This document shows, piece by piece, positions 1-8,440 of a stretch of 64,000 bases of DNA. The notes under the pieces were generated by a model, which saw only the letters and a program-made list of their open reading frames with translations, was not told where the DNA came from and did not search any database. Numbering within the stretch: position 1 is the first letter of the stretch; the number at the start of each line of letters is the position of its first letter. The DNA is from Oceanobacillus jordanicus (lineage in GTDB: Bacteria; Bacillota; Bacilli; Bacillales; Amphibacillaceae), in assembly GCF_022095695.1 (NCBI RefSeq), contig NZ_JAIFZM010000005.1, positions 124,001 to 188,000 on the forward strand, in the 5' to 3' direction. The translations under genes were made by a program, and so were the position numbers.

Positions 1-38
1 ATTAATACTGAAATAACCGGAACCAAGATGTTAAACAT
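1..38 (-). CDS. nupP: Nucleoside ABC transporter permease, N-terminal fragment (partial)
   Basis: An ATG at 38-36, one base after the nupO stop region, opens a frame that runs off the window edge and reads MFNILVPVISVL. This hydrophobic start is what a BMP-family permease subunit would have, and in related genomes the ATPase gene is followed directly by two permease genes. Only about 12 residues are visible and no strong ribosome-binding site precedes the ATG, so the assignment rests mainly on position; translational coupling to nupO is likely. Confidence 0.5.
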   Translation of the reverse strand, partial: MFNILVPVISVL

Positions 39-39
39 T

Positions 40-1581
40 TTATTCGAGGTCATTTACAACACCTACCTTTTCTTCTGAACTTCCGGCCATCAGTAGTCCC
101 AATTTTTGTTCGTTTGTTTCTTCAGGTTTCACATTTGCAACAATTTCACCATCAAAAACAACTGCAATCCGGTCACTAACATCAAGGATTTCATCCAGTT
201 CAAAGGAGACTAGTAAAATTGCCCGCCCTTTATCTCTTTCTTCGATCAGCTTTTGATGAATAAATTCAATTGCTCCAACATCAAGACCTCGTGTAGGCTG
301 TGCGGCAATTAATAGATCTGGTGAACGGTCAACCTCACGACTGATAATCGCTTTCTGCTGGTTTCCACCGGATAGGGCACGAGCTTTTGTATAAACACTA
401 GGCGTTCGAACATCGTATTCTTTAATCAATTTTTCTGCTTTATCGTAAATTTCTTTGTAATTTAATACCTTGTATTTAGAATATGGTTTTTTATAATAGG
501 TTTGAAGTACAATGTTTTCGCCAATTGGAAAATCTAGGACCAATCCAAACTTATGTCTATCTTGTGGAATATGACCGACTCCACTTTCCGTCACTTTACG
601 AGGAGATAAATTTGTAATCGCTTTTCCATTTAACTCGATGGAGCCTTTTTGAGCTTTTTTCAATCCCGTAATGGCTTCGATTAATTCACTCTGTCCATTA
701 CCATCTACTCCCGCAATTCCAACAATTTCACCAGCACGGACTTCTAGGTTTAATCCTTTAACCATTTCAACTTTTCGCGAATCCTTCACATGTAAGTTAT
801 TCACCTTTAATATGGTTTCTTTAGGCTGTGCAGGCGTCTTTTGTGTCTTAAACGAAACATCCCTACCAACCATTAAGGAAGCCAATTCATCAACAGACGA
901 ATCAGCTACATCGACTGTGCCAATACCTTTTCCTTTTCTTATTACAGTACATCGGTCACATATTTGCATAATTTCTTTTAATTTATGTGTTATGAGAATG
1001 ATAGATTTCCCTTCTGCAATTAGAGACTTCATAATCTGCATAAGTTCAATAATCTCTTGTGGTGTTAATACAGCAGTAGGTTCATCAAAGATAAGTACGT
1101 CAGCTCCACGATATAAGGTTTTCAAGATTTCTACCCGCTGTTGCATTCCAACAGAAATATCTTGGATCTTTGCTCTTGCGTCCACCTTTAAACCATATTT
1201 ATTGGATAATTCTTGTACTTCTTTTTCTGCCTTTCGTAAATCAATTTTCCCCATGGAAGTCGGTTCAGCACCCAAGATAATGTTTTGCGTTACGGTAAAA
1301 GGCTCTACAAGCATAAAATGTTGATGCACCATACCAATACCATGGTCATTCGCGACATTTGGGTCGGTCATGTTCACTGGTTTCCCTTTAACTCGGATTT
1401 CTCCTTTTTCCGGGTGGTATAATCCAAAGAGTACATTCATTAATGTTGATTTCCCTGCACCATTTTCTCCTAGCAACGCATGAATTTCACCTTTTTTTAG
1501 CTGTATGGTAATATCATCATTCGCTACAATTCCTGGAAATTCTTTTCGTATATTTAACATTTCAACAACATAGTCCACCAA
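40..1581 (-). CDS. nupO: Nucleoside (BMP-family) ABC transporter, duplicated ATP-binding protein
   Basis: This is the cytoplasmic ATPase that powers import of nucleosides captured by the adjacent lipoprotein NupN. The 513-residue protein has two ABC cassettes. The first has Walker A GENGAGKST (38-46), a signature region DISVGMQQRVEI (141-152), Walker B ending DEPTA (about 166-170) and the H-loop His199. The second has a degenerate P-loop GVDGNGQSE (291-299) without the GKS/T core, signature LSGGNQQK (403-410), and no His at the H-loop position (VSFELDE). That asymmetry is typical of the RbsA/YufO group. The start is TTG at 1581, chosen because TAAGGAGGTT (1587-1596) lies 7 bases upstream; a GTG follows immediately. 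The nucleoside substrate is inferred from the family and from the BMP neighbour. Confidence 0.88.
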   Translation of the reverse strand: MVDYVVEMLNIRKEFPGIVANDDITIQLKKGEIHALLGENGAGKSTLMNVLFGLYHPEKGEIRVKGKPVNMTDPNVANDHGIGMVHQHFMLVEPFTVTQNIILGAEPTSMGKIDLRKAEKEVQELSNKYGLKVDARAKIQDISVGMQQRVEILKTLYRGADVLIFDEPTAVLTPQEIIELMQIMKSLIAEGKSIILITHKLKEIMQICDRCTVIRKGKGIGTVDVADSSVDELASLMVGRDVSFKTQKTPAQPKETILKVNNLHVKDSRKVEMVKGLNLEVRAGEIVGIAGVDGNGQSELIEAITGLKKAQKGSIELNGKAITNLSPRKVTESGVGHIPQDRHKFGLVLDFPIGENIVLQTYYKKPYSKYKVLNYKEIYDKAEKLIKEYDVRTPSVYTKARALSGGNQQKAIISREVDRSPDLLIAAQPTRGLDVGAIEFIHQKLIEERDKGRAILLVSFELDEILDVSDRIAVVFDGEIVANVKPEETNEQKLGLLMAGSSEEKVGVVNDLE

Positions 1582-1635
1582 AAATCAACCTCCTTATGAG
1601 CAGAATTATCTGAATAAAATCGTTATACTTAAAAT

Positions 1636-1686
1636 GAAGATCGCCAACTGAAGGAGCGGGATACTACCCTTCAGTTGAAGATCTTC
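1636..1686 (-). promoter_or_regulatory. Long stem-loop in the nupN-nupO intergenic region
   Basis: Two nested arms pair: GAAGATC (1636-1642) with GATCTTC (1680-1686), and CAACTGAAGG (1645-1654) with CCTTCAGTTG (1668-1677), making a 17-bp stem with a small internal loop. Read on the minus strand it lies between nupN and nupO and is followed by a short T-rich stretch. It could act as a partial terminator or as a 3' stabiliser that lets the binding lipoprotein be made in excess over the ATPase. The function is inferred. Confidence 0.6.
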
Positions 1687-1739
1687 TTAATAGAACACCA
1701 CATAATGGCATGGGTTAAATTTAAAACCTTGATTAGAGA

Positions 1740-1770
1740 GTGAAAAAGGCTGTCTATCAGCCTTTTTCAC
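1740..1770 (-). terminator. Stem-loop directly after nupN (attenuating terminator or mRNA stabiliser)
   Basis: A perfect 13-bp stem, GTGAAAAAGGCTG (1740-1752) with CAGCCTTTTTCAC (1758-1770), begins 13 bases after the nupN stop. Downstream on the minus strand there is no long T-run, so read-through into nupO is expected. This fits the common pattern of excess binding protein relative to the other transporter subunits. Confidence 0.65.
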
Positions 1771-1783
1771 GTTTTCTATTACC

Positions 1784-2902
1784 TTATAATTCTTCTTCGA
1801 ATGCTTTTAGTTCGTCATGAGTTTGAGGAACTGTAACATCTCCATTAATGATTTTTTCTTTCCACTCATTAACTGCTGTTGCAATTTCTTCTGTGTATGC
1901 TTCTTCATTTGTTTCAGCAATCCCGATTCCTTCATCTTCAAGTCCAAATACGAGTACTTCCCCTCCAGGGAACTCTCCGTTAAGACCTTGGTTACTTACT
2001 TCGATAACGGAAGTATCTACACGTTTTACCATAGAAGTTAATGTTACGTTGTGATCACCAATTGCACCTTCTTCATATTGGTCACGGTCAACCCCAATTA
2101 CATAGATTTCTCTCTCTGGATCTTTTTGTTTTAAATCTTTAGCCTGTGCAAATACACCATTCCCAGCAGCTCCTGCTGAATGATAGATTACATCTGCTCC
2201 ATCATTGTACATACGTGTTGCAATTAACTTACCATCTGCAGCAGAACTGAAGTTACCTACATATTGAATATCTATTACAATATCAGGGTTTACAGATTTA
2301 GCACCTGCTACAAATCCTGATTCAAATTTATTAATTAATGCAGAATCTACGCCACCAATGAAGCCTAGTTTATCTGTGTTAGTTTTCATTGCTGCAGCTA
2401 CACCAGTAAGGAATGAACCTTCATGTTCCGCAAAGGTAATACTCGCTACATTCGGTGCTTCTACTACTGTATCGACGATCGCAAAGTCATTATCTGGGTT
2501 TTGTTCTGCAATTTCAGCAATTGCATCTTCAAGTAGAAAACCGATTCCAAATACTAGATCATAGTCATTACGAACAAGACGTGTCATGTTTGGAAGATAA
2601 TCAGACTCATCTTCTGATTGTGCATAGTCGAATCCATGTGCTTTTGATAGATCATGTTCTTCTCCCCATGCTTGTAACCCTTCCCATGCAGATTGGTTAA
2701 ATGATTTATCATCAACCCCACCTTCATCTGTTACCATTCCGACAGTATAATCTGAAGAACCCTCTTCAGAAGATCCCTCAGACGACCCTTCACCTTCGCT
2801 ATTACCACTCGATTTTTCATCACTGCCACCACATGCAGCTAATACAAGACCAAGACTTAGCAATAATGCAAACAATAAAATAAATTTACGATTCTTCAAC
2901 AT
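1784..2902 (-). CDS. nupN: BMP-family nucleoside-binding lipoprotein
   Basis: This is the extracellular solute-binding lipoprotein of the nucleoside ABC importer, related to B. subtilis NupN (YufN) and the basic membrane protein/PnrA family. The 372-residue precursor has a lysine-containing N-terminus, a hydrophobic stretch (about 8-20) and a lipobox LAAC with lipidated Cys24. A low-complexity Ser/Glu/Gly linker (about 25-50) follows, then the two-lobed periplasmic-binding-type I domain (about 52-372). The ATG is preceded by an AGGGGG-type ribosome-binding site. It lies between the GntR regulator and the ATPase in one transcription direction, and the stem-loop after its stop probably sets it above the other subunits in abundance. 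The exact ligand cannot be read from the sequence. Confidence 0.88.
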   Translation of the reverse strand: MLKNRKFILLFALLLSLGLVLAACGGSDEKSSGNSEGEGSSEGSSEEGSSDYTVGMVTDEGGVDDKSFNQSAWEGLQAWGEEHDLSKAHGFDYAQSEDESDYLPNMTRLVRNDYDLVFGIGFLLEDAIAEIAEQNPDNDFAIVDTVVEAPNVASITFAEHEGSFLTGVAAAMKTNTDKLGFIGGVDSALINKFESGFVAGAKSVNPDIVIDIQYVGNFSSAADGKLIATRMYNDGADVIYHSAGAAGNGVFAQAKDLKQKDPEREIYVIGVDRDQYEEGAIGDHNVTLTSMVKRVDTSVIEVSNQGLNGEFPGGEVLVFGLEDEGIGIAETNEEAYTEEIATAVNEWKEKIINGDVTVPQTHDELKAFEEEL

Positions 2903-2945
2903 TGTTACCCCCTGTTTTCTTTAATATTGTGAAAATTAAGCGCGC

Positions 2946-2961
2946 AGTTATCTCGTTAACT
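2946..2961 (-). promoter_or_regulatory. Palindrome upstream of nupN, candidate GntR operator
   Basis: The inverted repeat AGTTA-N6-TAACT lies in the 92-bp ymfC-nupN gap. On the minus strand it reads AGTTAACGAGATAACT and shares the core CGAGATAA and its flanking symmetry with a second palindrome at 3794-3810 in front of the regulator gene. Two related palindromes beside a GntR regulator and its probable target suggest operators. Binding is an inference. Confidence 0.45.
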
Positions 2962-2994
2962 ATCACCTCCCCAAATGCTTTCTATTACGATTGG

Positions 2995-3720
2995 TTACAT
3001 TCTTTTACGTAACACGTGGAAACTAAATACATCGGAACGAAAATAGTTTGCAGAATAGAGGACTGGTTCGTCGGTTTCCGTATAGTGCATTTGCTTTAAC
3101 AGTAATAGAGATTGCTCTGGTTCACAGTTAAGAATACTGTAAATCCTTTCATGATAACTAACTGGTTCGATATAGGTTACAGCATAAGCGACACGCTTAT
3201 CTGTATACTCCTCAAGTAATTGAAACAGTGAATCTTCTTCATGCACTCTCTCCAATGGAATTAAATGTGAAGGTATTTTATCAATACAGAAAACCACTGG
3301 TATATTATCGGCAGTTCTAACTCGCTCAATTTTTGCAAGAATATCAATTTGCTCAGGAGCAAATCTGTTTCTTTCTTCATCTGTTGGTTCTAAAAACTCT
3401 GTTGTCAAATATTGAGAGGCTGCCTTTTTACCTGATTGTTCAATCATATCTGTGACACTATTTAACTGTTCAATGCCAGAGGAAAATATCGGCTTTTGAT
3501 TAACGAATGTTCCCACACCATGTCTTCTTGTAACAATATTATCTTCTTCTAGAATGCGTAATGCTTCCCTTAATGTTGCTCTAGATACTCCTAAAAGCTT
3601 GGATAATTGAAATTCAGAAGGAAGCTTTTGCTTTTCTTTATATTTACCGCTTTCAATATCCCGTTTAATTTCATCGATTACTTGAAGGTATAAATGCCTA
3701 GCATCGATTTTAATAGACAT
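2995..3720 (-). CDS. ymfC: GntR/HutC-family transcriptional regulator (YmfC-like)
   Basis: This is probably the local repressor of the nucleoside transporter operon that follows it. The N-terminal winged helix-turn-helix (about 8-72) contains the typical LPSEFQLSKLLGVSRATLRE segment and RRHGVGTFV wing. The C-terminal two-thirds is a UTRA ligand-binding domain (about 90-235). The longer frame opens at 3795, but that start has no ribosome-binding site. The ATG at 3720 (MSIKIDARHLY) follows GGGGGAAG with normal spacing and gives 241 residues, the usual length of YmfC. Two similar palindromes, one over its own -10 region and one before nupN, fit autoregulation plus control of nup; the effector is unknown. 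Confidence 0.83.
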   Translation of the reverse strand: MSIKIDARHLYLQVIDEIKRDIESGKYKEKQKLPSEFQLSKLLGVSRATLREALRILEEDNIVTRRHGVGTFVNQKPIFSSGIEQLNSVTDMIEQSGKKAASQYLTTEFLEPTDEERNRFAPEQIDILAKIERVRTADNIPVVFCIDKIPSHLIPLERVHEEDSLFQLLEEYTDKRVAYAVTYIEPVSYHERIYSILNCEPEQSLLLLKQMHYTETDEPVLYSANYFRSDVFSFHVLRKRM

Positions 3721-3793
3721 GAAGAGCTTCCCCCATTCTCTCCGGTATGTAAAGTCTAGAGAGTTCAGACCTCTGACGTTTGACATATCTCTC

Positions 3794-3814
3794 ATTTATT
3801 CGAGATAAATCATA
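3794..3814 (-). promoter_or_regulatory. Promoter -10 overlapped by a palindrome (candidate ymfC operator)
   Basis: The palindrome ATTTATTCGAGATAAAT (3794-3810) has 6-bp arms. It abuts an extended -10 element, TGGTATGAT on the minus strand (-10 hexamer at 3809-3814), so a bound repressor would block transcription initiation. It resembles the nupN-proximal palindrome at 2946-2961. No good -35 is visible for this -10. Confidence 0.45.
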
Positions 3815-3901
3815 CCATTAATAGAAGAATAAATAAATAGTTATAGGACAAATTCCTTAAATAATTTGCTAATAATTCGACGTTTTTCTACAATAAGCCT
3901 T

Positions 3902-3929
3902 TATATATCACACAAAAACCAGTTTTCAA
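3902..3929 (-). promoter_or_regulatory. Sigma-A promoter upstream of ymfC-nup operon
   Basis: On the minus strand TTGAAA (3924-3929) and TATATA (3902-3907) are separated by 16 bases, a good vegetative promoter. Transcription would start near 3895 and give a leader of about 175 bases before the ymfC ATG. The gap 3721-4127 otherwise holds the cre-like site, the ymfC palindrome and the spoIIIE-distal stem-loop, and no further gene is visible in it. Confidence 0.55.
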
Positions 3930-3930
3930 G

Positions 3931-3945
3931 ATGAAAGCGTTTCCT
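3931..3945 (-). promoter_or_regulatory. cre-like catabolite control site (CcpA)
   Basis: ATGAAAGCGTTTCCT fits the published Bacillus cre consensus WTGNAANCGNWNNCW at every fixed position. It lies immediately upstream of the -35 of the ymfC-nup promoter, a location seen for both activating and repressing cre sites. Carbon control of nucleoside uptake is plausible; CcpA binding is inferred. Confidence 0.55.
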
Positions 3946-4064
3946 TTGTTTAGTTCACTTAACACTTTTATTACCTCGATGATTATTAATTGATTACCTT
4001 TATACTACCTTATGTAATAAGATCTTTGGGGTATGGCAACTAACAAAGTATATCTCCATCTAAC

Positions 4065-4105
4065 AATAAGCAGCAGGTCACTATTGATAGTGCCTGCTGC
4101 TTATT
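4065..4105 (-). terminator. Stem-loop terminator after spoIIIE
   Basis: A 13-bp stem pairs AATAAGCAGCAGG (4065-4077) with CCTGCTGCTTATT (4093-4105), with an extra small hairpin in the loop. It lies 23 bases past the spoIIIE stop. The T-run is stronger on the plus-strand side, but all surrounding genes are on the minus strand, so it most likely ends spoIIIE transcription. Confidence 0.7.
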
Positions 4106-4127
4106 TTTAATATATAAATAGATTCCA

Positions 4128-6410
4128 CTAAGAAGATTTTTCTTCTGAATGTGTTACGAGTACTGTACGTGGCTTACTTCCCTCATATGGGCCAACTATC
4201 CCTCTGTCTTCCATCGCATCTATTAACCTTGCAGCCCTTGTGTAGCCAATTCTGAACCTTCGTTGCAGCATGGACACACTAGCGCTTTGCATTTCAGTAA
4301 TTAATTGGACAGCATCGTCAAATAATTCGTCACTGACTTCTTCACGAACCTCGTTCGTATCATCTGGAATCATTTCCTCTTGATACGAAGCTTTTTGTTG
4401 ATCAATACAATGATCAACTACTCTTTCTACTTCTTCATCTGAAAGAAAAGCACCTTGTACACGGGTCGGCTTGGAGGCACCAACTGGGAGAAATAACATA
4501 TCACCTCGTCCAAGTAATTTCTCAGCACCGCCAGAGTCTAAAATTGTTCTAGAATCGGTTTGTGAAGAAACACTAAATGCAATCCTAGAAGGAATATTAG
4601 CTTTTATCACACCTGTTATAACATCAACAGAAGGACGCTGTGTGGCAATAATCAAATGAATGCCGGCCGCACGAGCCATTTGCGCCAAACGGGTGATCGC
4701 ATCCTCTACGTCATTTGAAGCAACCATCATTAAATCTGCTAGTTCATCGACCAATACTACAATGTACGGAAGATTTGGCTGTGTATCCTCTGTGCTTTGA
4801 TTAGACTTTCTTATATATTCGTTATATCCTTCAATATTACGTGTGCCCGTATCCGAAAACAACTCATATCTTCTTTCCATCTCGGAAACTACTTTTTGTA
4901 AAGCTCTTGATGCTTTTTTCGGATCTGTCACGACTGGTGCCAATAAGTGAGGGATCCCGTTATAAACATTTAATTCCACTTTCTTAGGGTCAATCATCAT
5001 CATTTTAACTTCATGGGGTTTAGTCCGCATAAGAATGGTTGTAATAATGCCATTAACACAGACACTTTTCCCACTACCGGTTGCACCTGCTATAAGCATA
5101 TGCGGCATTTTATTAAGCTCTGCTACTACGGCTTCTCCCGAGATATCTCGTCCAAGTGCAAACAACAATTTTGCACTTGGGTTCTGTAACGTTTTATCTA
5201 CCACTTCGCGTAGGCTTACCATTGCAACTTCTTGATTAGGCACCTCTATACCGACTGCTGATTTACCTGGAATAGGAGCTTCAATTCTTATATCCTTTGC
5301 TGCAAGGGCGAGAGCCAAATCGTCATGTAACCCAACAATTTTACTTACCTTTACACCAGCTTCAGGGTACACTTCATATTTCGTTACAGCTGGCCCGACA
5401 TGAACCTTTGTGACTCTTGCTTTAACTCCAAAACTATGAAAAGTCTTTTCTAGTTTTCTAACAGTTGCCTGGATCTGAGACTTTTCCTGTTGCTGTGAGT
5501 TATTAGCAGGCTCTGCTAGCAACTTAGGAGATGGGAGTACATACTCATGATTCTCCGGCTCAGTCATTGGCATATTTCCCATAATATCGTCTACACTAGT
5601 ATCTTCTTTTTCAGCAACATCCGTCTTTTCCTGAGGAGCATCCTGTTTTGATAGTTCTGAAGCAGCGTATGTAACATCAGTGAAGTCCTGGATTACCGGC
5701 TCATTTTCATATGCCTGTAACGGAACTTCTGTTACTTCATTCGTATCAAGTTCTTCGATTTCTTTATCCTGTTTACGTTTGCGTTTTGCTTCCTTATTAT
5801 CTGCTGCTTTATCTTTATAGTTGCTTATCACTTGTGCTAATTTTTTTCCAAACTTGGAAAATAAATCTCCAATCGAGTATTCTGTCATAAAGATTACGCC
5901 GATTAAAATAGAAAACACGGAAACAATTTTTGCACCAACTAAGGAAAATAAATAATAGCAAAAGGTAAAGAGTAATGCTGCAACCATGCCTCCCCCAAGC
6001 ATAGAGCTACTCGTCTTCCCATTTAAACTGGAAATAAAATTATCCCAAGAAGCAGCCATTATGGAGACATTACCATTTTGCACAACTTGCTCGTATGCTT
6101 GTATATGTGTCAGCAATAAGACGCCACCAAATACAATATAAAAGCCTACCAATCTTTTATTAGTTAAATCCGGATATCTTCTTTTGACAACCAGCAACAC
6201 ACCAGTTATGAGTAATAAAAGAGAAGCAACAAAATACCAGATTCCGAAAAAGAATCGAAATACATGTTCTAACCCACCAGGAATTGCACCGTCGCTAATT
6301 GCACCTGCTCCACTACCAAGTATTGCTAGAAAGATAAACAGTAGACCTAATAGTTCATATTTTAGTTGTTTTTTTAACTTACTGTTTCTTTTTTTTCTTT
6401 TTTTTGCCAT
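4128..6410 (-). CDS. spoIIIE: DNA translocase SpoIIIE/FtsK
   Basis: This is a hexameric membrane-anchored ATPase that pumps the chromosome across the sporulation (and division) septum. The 760-residue protein starts with a Lys/Arg-rich tail, then about four membrane segments (roughly 18-40, 54-78, 87-104 and 140-178). A charged linker (about 190-310) leads to the alpha/beta motor domain with Walker A GATGSGKS (442-449) and Walker [11 protein letters not shown] (551-560). A C-terminal winged-helix gamma domain (about 690-755) reads the SRS sequences. Length is close to B. subtilis SpoIIIE. It has its own candidate promoter and a terminator on each side. The name SpoIIIE rather than the second FtsK paralogue SftA rests on the membrane domain and the neighbours tepA/ylzJ and ymfC. 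Confidence 0.93.
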   Translation of the reverse strand: MAKKRKKRNSKLKKQLKYELLGLLFIFLAILGSGAGAISDGAIPGGLEHVFRFFFGIWYFVASLLLLITGVLLVVKRRYPDLTNKRLVGFYIVFGGVLLLTHIQAYEQVVQNGNVSIMAASWDNFISSLNGKTSSSMLGGGMVAALLFTFCYYLFSLVGAKIVSVFSILIGVIFMTEYSIGDLFSKFGKKLAQVISNYKDKAADNKEAKRKRKQDKEIEELDTNEVTEVPLQAYENEPVIQDFTDVTYAASELSKQDAPQEKTDVAEKEDTSVDDIMGNMPMTEPENHEYVLPSPKLLAEPANNSQQQEKSQIQATVRKLEKTFHSFGVKARVTKVHVGPAVTKYEVYPEAGVKVSKIVGLHDDLALALAAKDIRIEAPIPGKSAVGIEVPNQEVAMVSLREVVDKTLQNPSAKLLFALGRDISGEAVVAELNKMPHMLIAGATGSGKSVCVNGIITTILMRTKPHEVKMMMIDPKKVELNVYNGIPHLLAPVVTDPKKASRALQKVVSEMERRYELFSDTGTRNIEGYNEYIRKSNQSTEDTQPNLPYIVVLVDELADLMMVASNDVEDAITRLAQMARAAGIHLIIATQRPSVDVITGVIKANIPSRIAFSVSSQTDSRTILDSGGAEKLLGRGDMLFLPVGASKPTRVQGAFLSDEEVERVVDHCIDQQKASYQEEMIPDDTNEVREEVSDELFDDAVQLITEMQSASVSMLQRRFRIGYTRAARLIDAMEDRGIVGPYEGSKPRTVLVTHSEEKSS

Positions 6411-6449
6411 TTTTTCACCTCTGTTCTATCACGCATTATGACGATTAAA

Positions 6450-6472
6450 CCCCTGCCGCTTACCGACAAGGG
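6450..6472 (-). terminator. Terminator after ylzJ
   Basis: CCCCTGCCG (6450-6458) pairs with CGACAAGGG (6464-6472), allowing G-T pairs, with a short loop and a modest T-rich stretch on the minus strand. It lies between ylzJ and spoIIIE, just downstream of a possible spoIIIE promoter, so it may also act as an attenuating leader hairpin. Confidence 0.5.
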
Positions 6473-6491
6473 TTATTTCTTTATTTTCTCT

Positions 6492-6500
6492 ATTATACCA
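6492..6500 (-). promoter_or_regulatory. spoIIIE: Extended -10 promoter for spoIIIE
   Basis: The minus strand reads TGGTATAAT here, a perfect -10 hexamer with the TGn extension. It lies between the ylzJ stop and spoIIIE. The -35 is weak. The hairpin at 6450-6472 would be in the 5' leader of this transcript. Confidence 0.5.
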
Positions 6501-6512
6501 TAAAAAACCTCT

Positions 6513-6719
6513 CTAAGATAAAATCGTTCCGGGGCTATATGAGTCATTCATAAAATCATGTGGATCAGTGGAAAGCAATTGTAACAACTGATACGATCCA
6601 TCTTCTTTTTGCTCTACATACATGCTCTTCCCCTGAAAGACAACACAATGCCGATTTGCAATAGCTTCATCCTGCTGAGGAAAAATTTCTTCTTGAGACA
6701 ATGGTGTATATAGGATCAT
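6513..6719 (-). CDS. ylzJ: YlzJ-like small protein
   Basis: A 68-residue protein of the YlzJ-like family, whose function is not known. It is conserved in spore-forming Bacillaceae next to tepA and spoIIIE. The sequence has no signal peptide or membrane segment and is rich in Gln, Ser and Pro. Its ATG overlaps the tepA stop codon by four bases (ATGA), so the two are translationally coupled and probably function together. The family assignment rests on length, position and the [14 protein letters not shown] start. Confidence 0.75.
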   Translation of the reverse strand: MILYTPLSQEEIFPQQDEAIANRHCVVFQGKSMYVEQKEDGSYQLLQLLSTDPHDFMNDSYSPGTILS

Positions 6720-7444
6720 TGAATCACCTGATTTTCTTCTGGTTTCGGACCTATCATTTCGTTAATCTTCTGCATAGCTTCTTTTACCCCACCAACGCGA
6801 TCAATCAAGCCATACTCTACAGCATCTGTTCCCACTACATTCGTACCAATATCCCTTGTTAAATTTCCTTTGTCGAACATGAGGTCCTTAAATTTCTCTT
6901 CCTTAATATTCGAATGGCTGACAACAAAATTAATAACTCTTTCTTGCATCTTGTCTAGGTACTCAAAGGTTTGTGGTACACCAATAACCAAACCGGTAAG
7001 CCTTACAGGATGTATGGTCATCGTCGCTGTAGGTACAATGAAGGAGTAATCTGTGGCAACGGCTATAGGTACACCGATGGAGTGACCACCACCAAGTACA
7101 ATGGAGACAGTCGGCTTAGAAATAGATGCAATCATTTCAGAAAGGGCAAGCCCTGCCTCTACATCCCCGCCTACCGTATTTAGCAATATAATTAATCCTT
7201 CTATTTTAGGGTTTTGTTCAATTGCAATCAGCTGCGGCAATAAATGCTCGTACTTCGTTGTTTTGTTTTGAGGAGGTAGTTGTATATGTCCCTCTACCTG
7301 ACCAATGATGGACAGCACATGTATATTGGAGTCAGGAGCTTGCGGAACACTTGATTGTCCCAGCTGCTGAATCTTTTGCACCAAAGCAGAAGAGTTTTGT
7401 TGACCATCCTGATTTTGATCTTCTTTTCTACCTTCTTTATTCAT
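6716..7444 (-). CDS. tepA: ClpP/SDH-family translocation-enhancing protease TepA
   Basis: A cytosolic ClpP-fold serine protease of the TepA/YlfB family, linked in B. subtilis to protein export and spore protein turnover. The 242-residue protein has a hydrophilic N-terminal tail (about 1-35), then the crotonase-like ClpP core. The candidate nucleophile is Ser122 in GGGHSIGVP, and His145 in TMTIHP is the likely base. GGDVEAGLA (92-100) corresponds to the oligomer/oxyanion loop. It overlaps ylzJ. In B. subtilis rnjB sits between dapA and tepA, whereas here tepA follows the dapA terminator directly, so it needs its own promoter; no convincing one could be picked out. Confidence 0.85.
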   Translation of the reverse strand: MNKEGRKEDQNQDGQQNSSALVQKIQQLGQSSVPQAPDSNIHVLSIIGQVEGHIQLPPQNKTTKYEHLLPQLIAIEQNPKIEGLIILLNTVGGDVEAGLALSEMIASISKPTVSIVLGGGHSIGVPIAVATDYSFIVPTATMTIHPVRLTGLVIGVPQTFEYLDKMQERVINFVVSHSNIKEEKFKDLMFDKGNLTRDIGTNVVGTDAVEYGLIDRVGGVKEAMQKINEMIGPKPEENQVIQ

Positions 7445-7505
7445 TTACGAACACTCCTTATCACTAGTAACTATTCCTAGTATGAACGTAAATGAATAAC
7501 TCCAT

Positions 7506-7541
7506 GCAAAAAACAAAATACCAGCTAGGAGCTGGTATTTT
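7506..7541 (-). terminator. Rho-independent terminator after dapA
   Basis: A perfect 12-bp stem, AAAATACCAGCT (7515-7526) with AGCTGGTATTTT (7530-7541), has a 3-base loop and a T-rich tail on the minus strand. It begins three bases after the dapA stop and closes the dpaA-dpaB-asd-dapG-dapA operon. Confidence 0.92.
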
Positions 7542-7544
7542 GCA

Positions 7545-8411
7545 CTACATATCGATTTTTTCTTTTAAAAGGTTTCGTTCTTCATCTGTTAACGGGAGAA
7601 GAGGAAGCCTCACACTACCTGTTTCAATTCCTTTCATTTGTAGTGCAGCTTTTACAGGTGTAGGGGATGGTGATGTAAACAAGGCACTCATAACAGGAAC
7701 TAATTTCCTGTGTTTGGCTGCAGCCTGTTTTACGTCGCCGTTTAGATAAAGATTTACCATTTCCTGCATTTCATTGCCGACAATATGAGAGGACACGGAA
7801 ATAATTCCATCTGCTCCAATTGAAAGCATTGGGAGTGTCATGCTGTCATCTCCGCTATATAGACTAAAATCGTCACTTGTGTTCTCAATAATTTCGGCTG
7901 CTTGATCAAGGTCACCTGTTGATTCTTTAACTGAAACAATATTAGGGATTTTACTTAGTTCAATAATCGTATCAGCGGTCAGTTTTACAACAGATCGACC
8001 AGGAATATTATAGAGCATCACCGGGAGTGTTGTGGCATTTGCTATCGTTTTAAAATGCTCATACATGCCTCTTTGATTCGGTTTATTGTAGTAAGGAGCC
8101 ACAAGCATAACAGCGTCTACACCACATTTTTCTGCTTCTTTGCTTAATTGAATAGAGGCTGCAGTGCTGTTACTACCTGTACCAGCAATTACCGGGACTC
8201 GCTTTTTTACAACTTTAACTACATGCTTAAAAAGATTTACTTTTTCATCCACTGATAAAGTTGGTGATTCTCCCGTCGTTCCAGCAATAACTAAACCGTC
8301 AGTGCCGTTCTCAAGTAAGTATTCAATTAGTATGTCAGTCTGATCATAATCAATCTCTCCAGTATGATCAAAAGGGGTCACCATTGCTGTTAAAACACGA
8401 CCAAATCTCAT
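7545..8411 (-). CDS. dapA: 4-hydroxy-tetrahydrodipicolinate synthase
   Basis: It condenses pyruvate with aspartate semialdehyde, the branch point to diaminopimelate, lysine and the spore solute dipicolinate. The (beta/alpha)8 barrel shows the conserved GTTGE segment, YNIPGR with the catalytic Tyr, and the Schiff-base Lys in VSVKESTGD (Lys162 in this numbering). The open frame extends upstream to a GTG, but that codon overlaps the ribosome-binding site. The ATG at 8411 follows AAAGGTG by about 6 bases and gives 288-289 residues, matching B. subtilis DapA. It is the last gene of the operon, and its product feeds DpaA/DpaB during sporulation. Confidence 0.95.
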   Translation of the reverse strand: MRFGRVLTAMVTPFDHTGEIDYDQTDILIEYLLENGTDGLVIAGTTGESPTLSVDEKVNLFKHVVKVVKKRVPVIAGTGSNSTAASIQLSKEAEKCGVDAVMLVAPYYNKPNQRGMYEHFKTIANATTLPVMLYNIPGRSVVKLTADTIIELSKIPNIVSVKESTGDLDQAAEIIENTSDDFSLYSGDDSMTLPMLSIGADGIISVSSHIVGNEMQEMVNLYLNGDVKQAAAKHRKLVPVMSALFTSPSPTPVKAALQMKGIETGSVRLPLLPLTDEERNLLKEKIDM

Positions 8412-8440
8412 TTCTATCACCTTTCTCTTTCTTGTCTTAT

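Noticed and set aside
671-1324. 217-residue plus-strand open frame
   Set aside because: It lies entirely opposite nupO, has Ser/Thr/Ile/Phe-rich composition typical of an antisense frame, and no ribosome-binding site.
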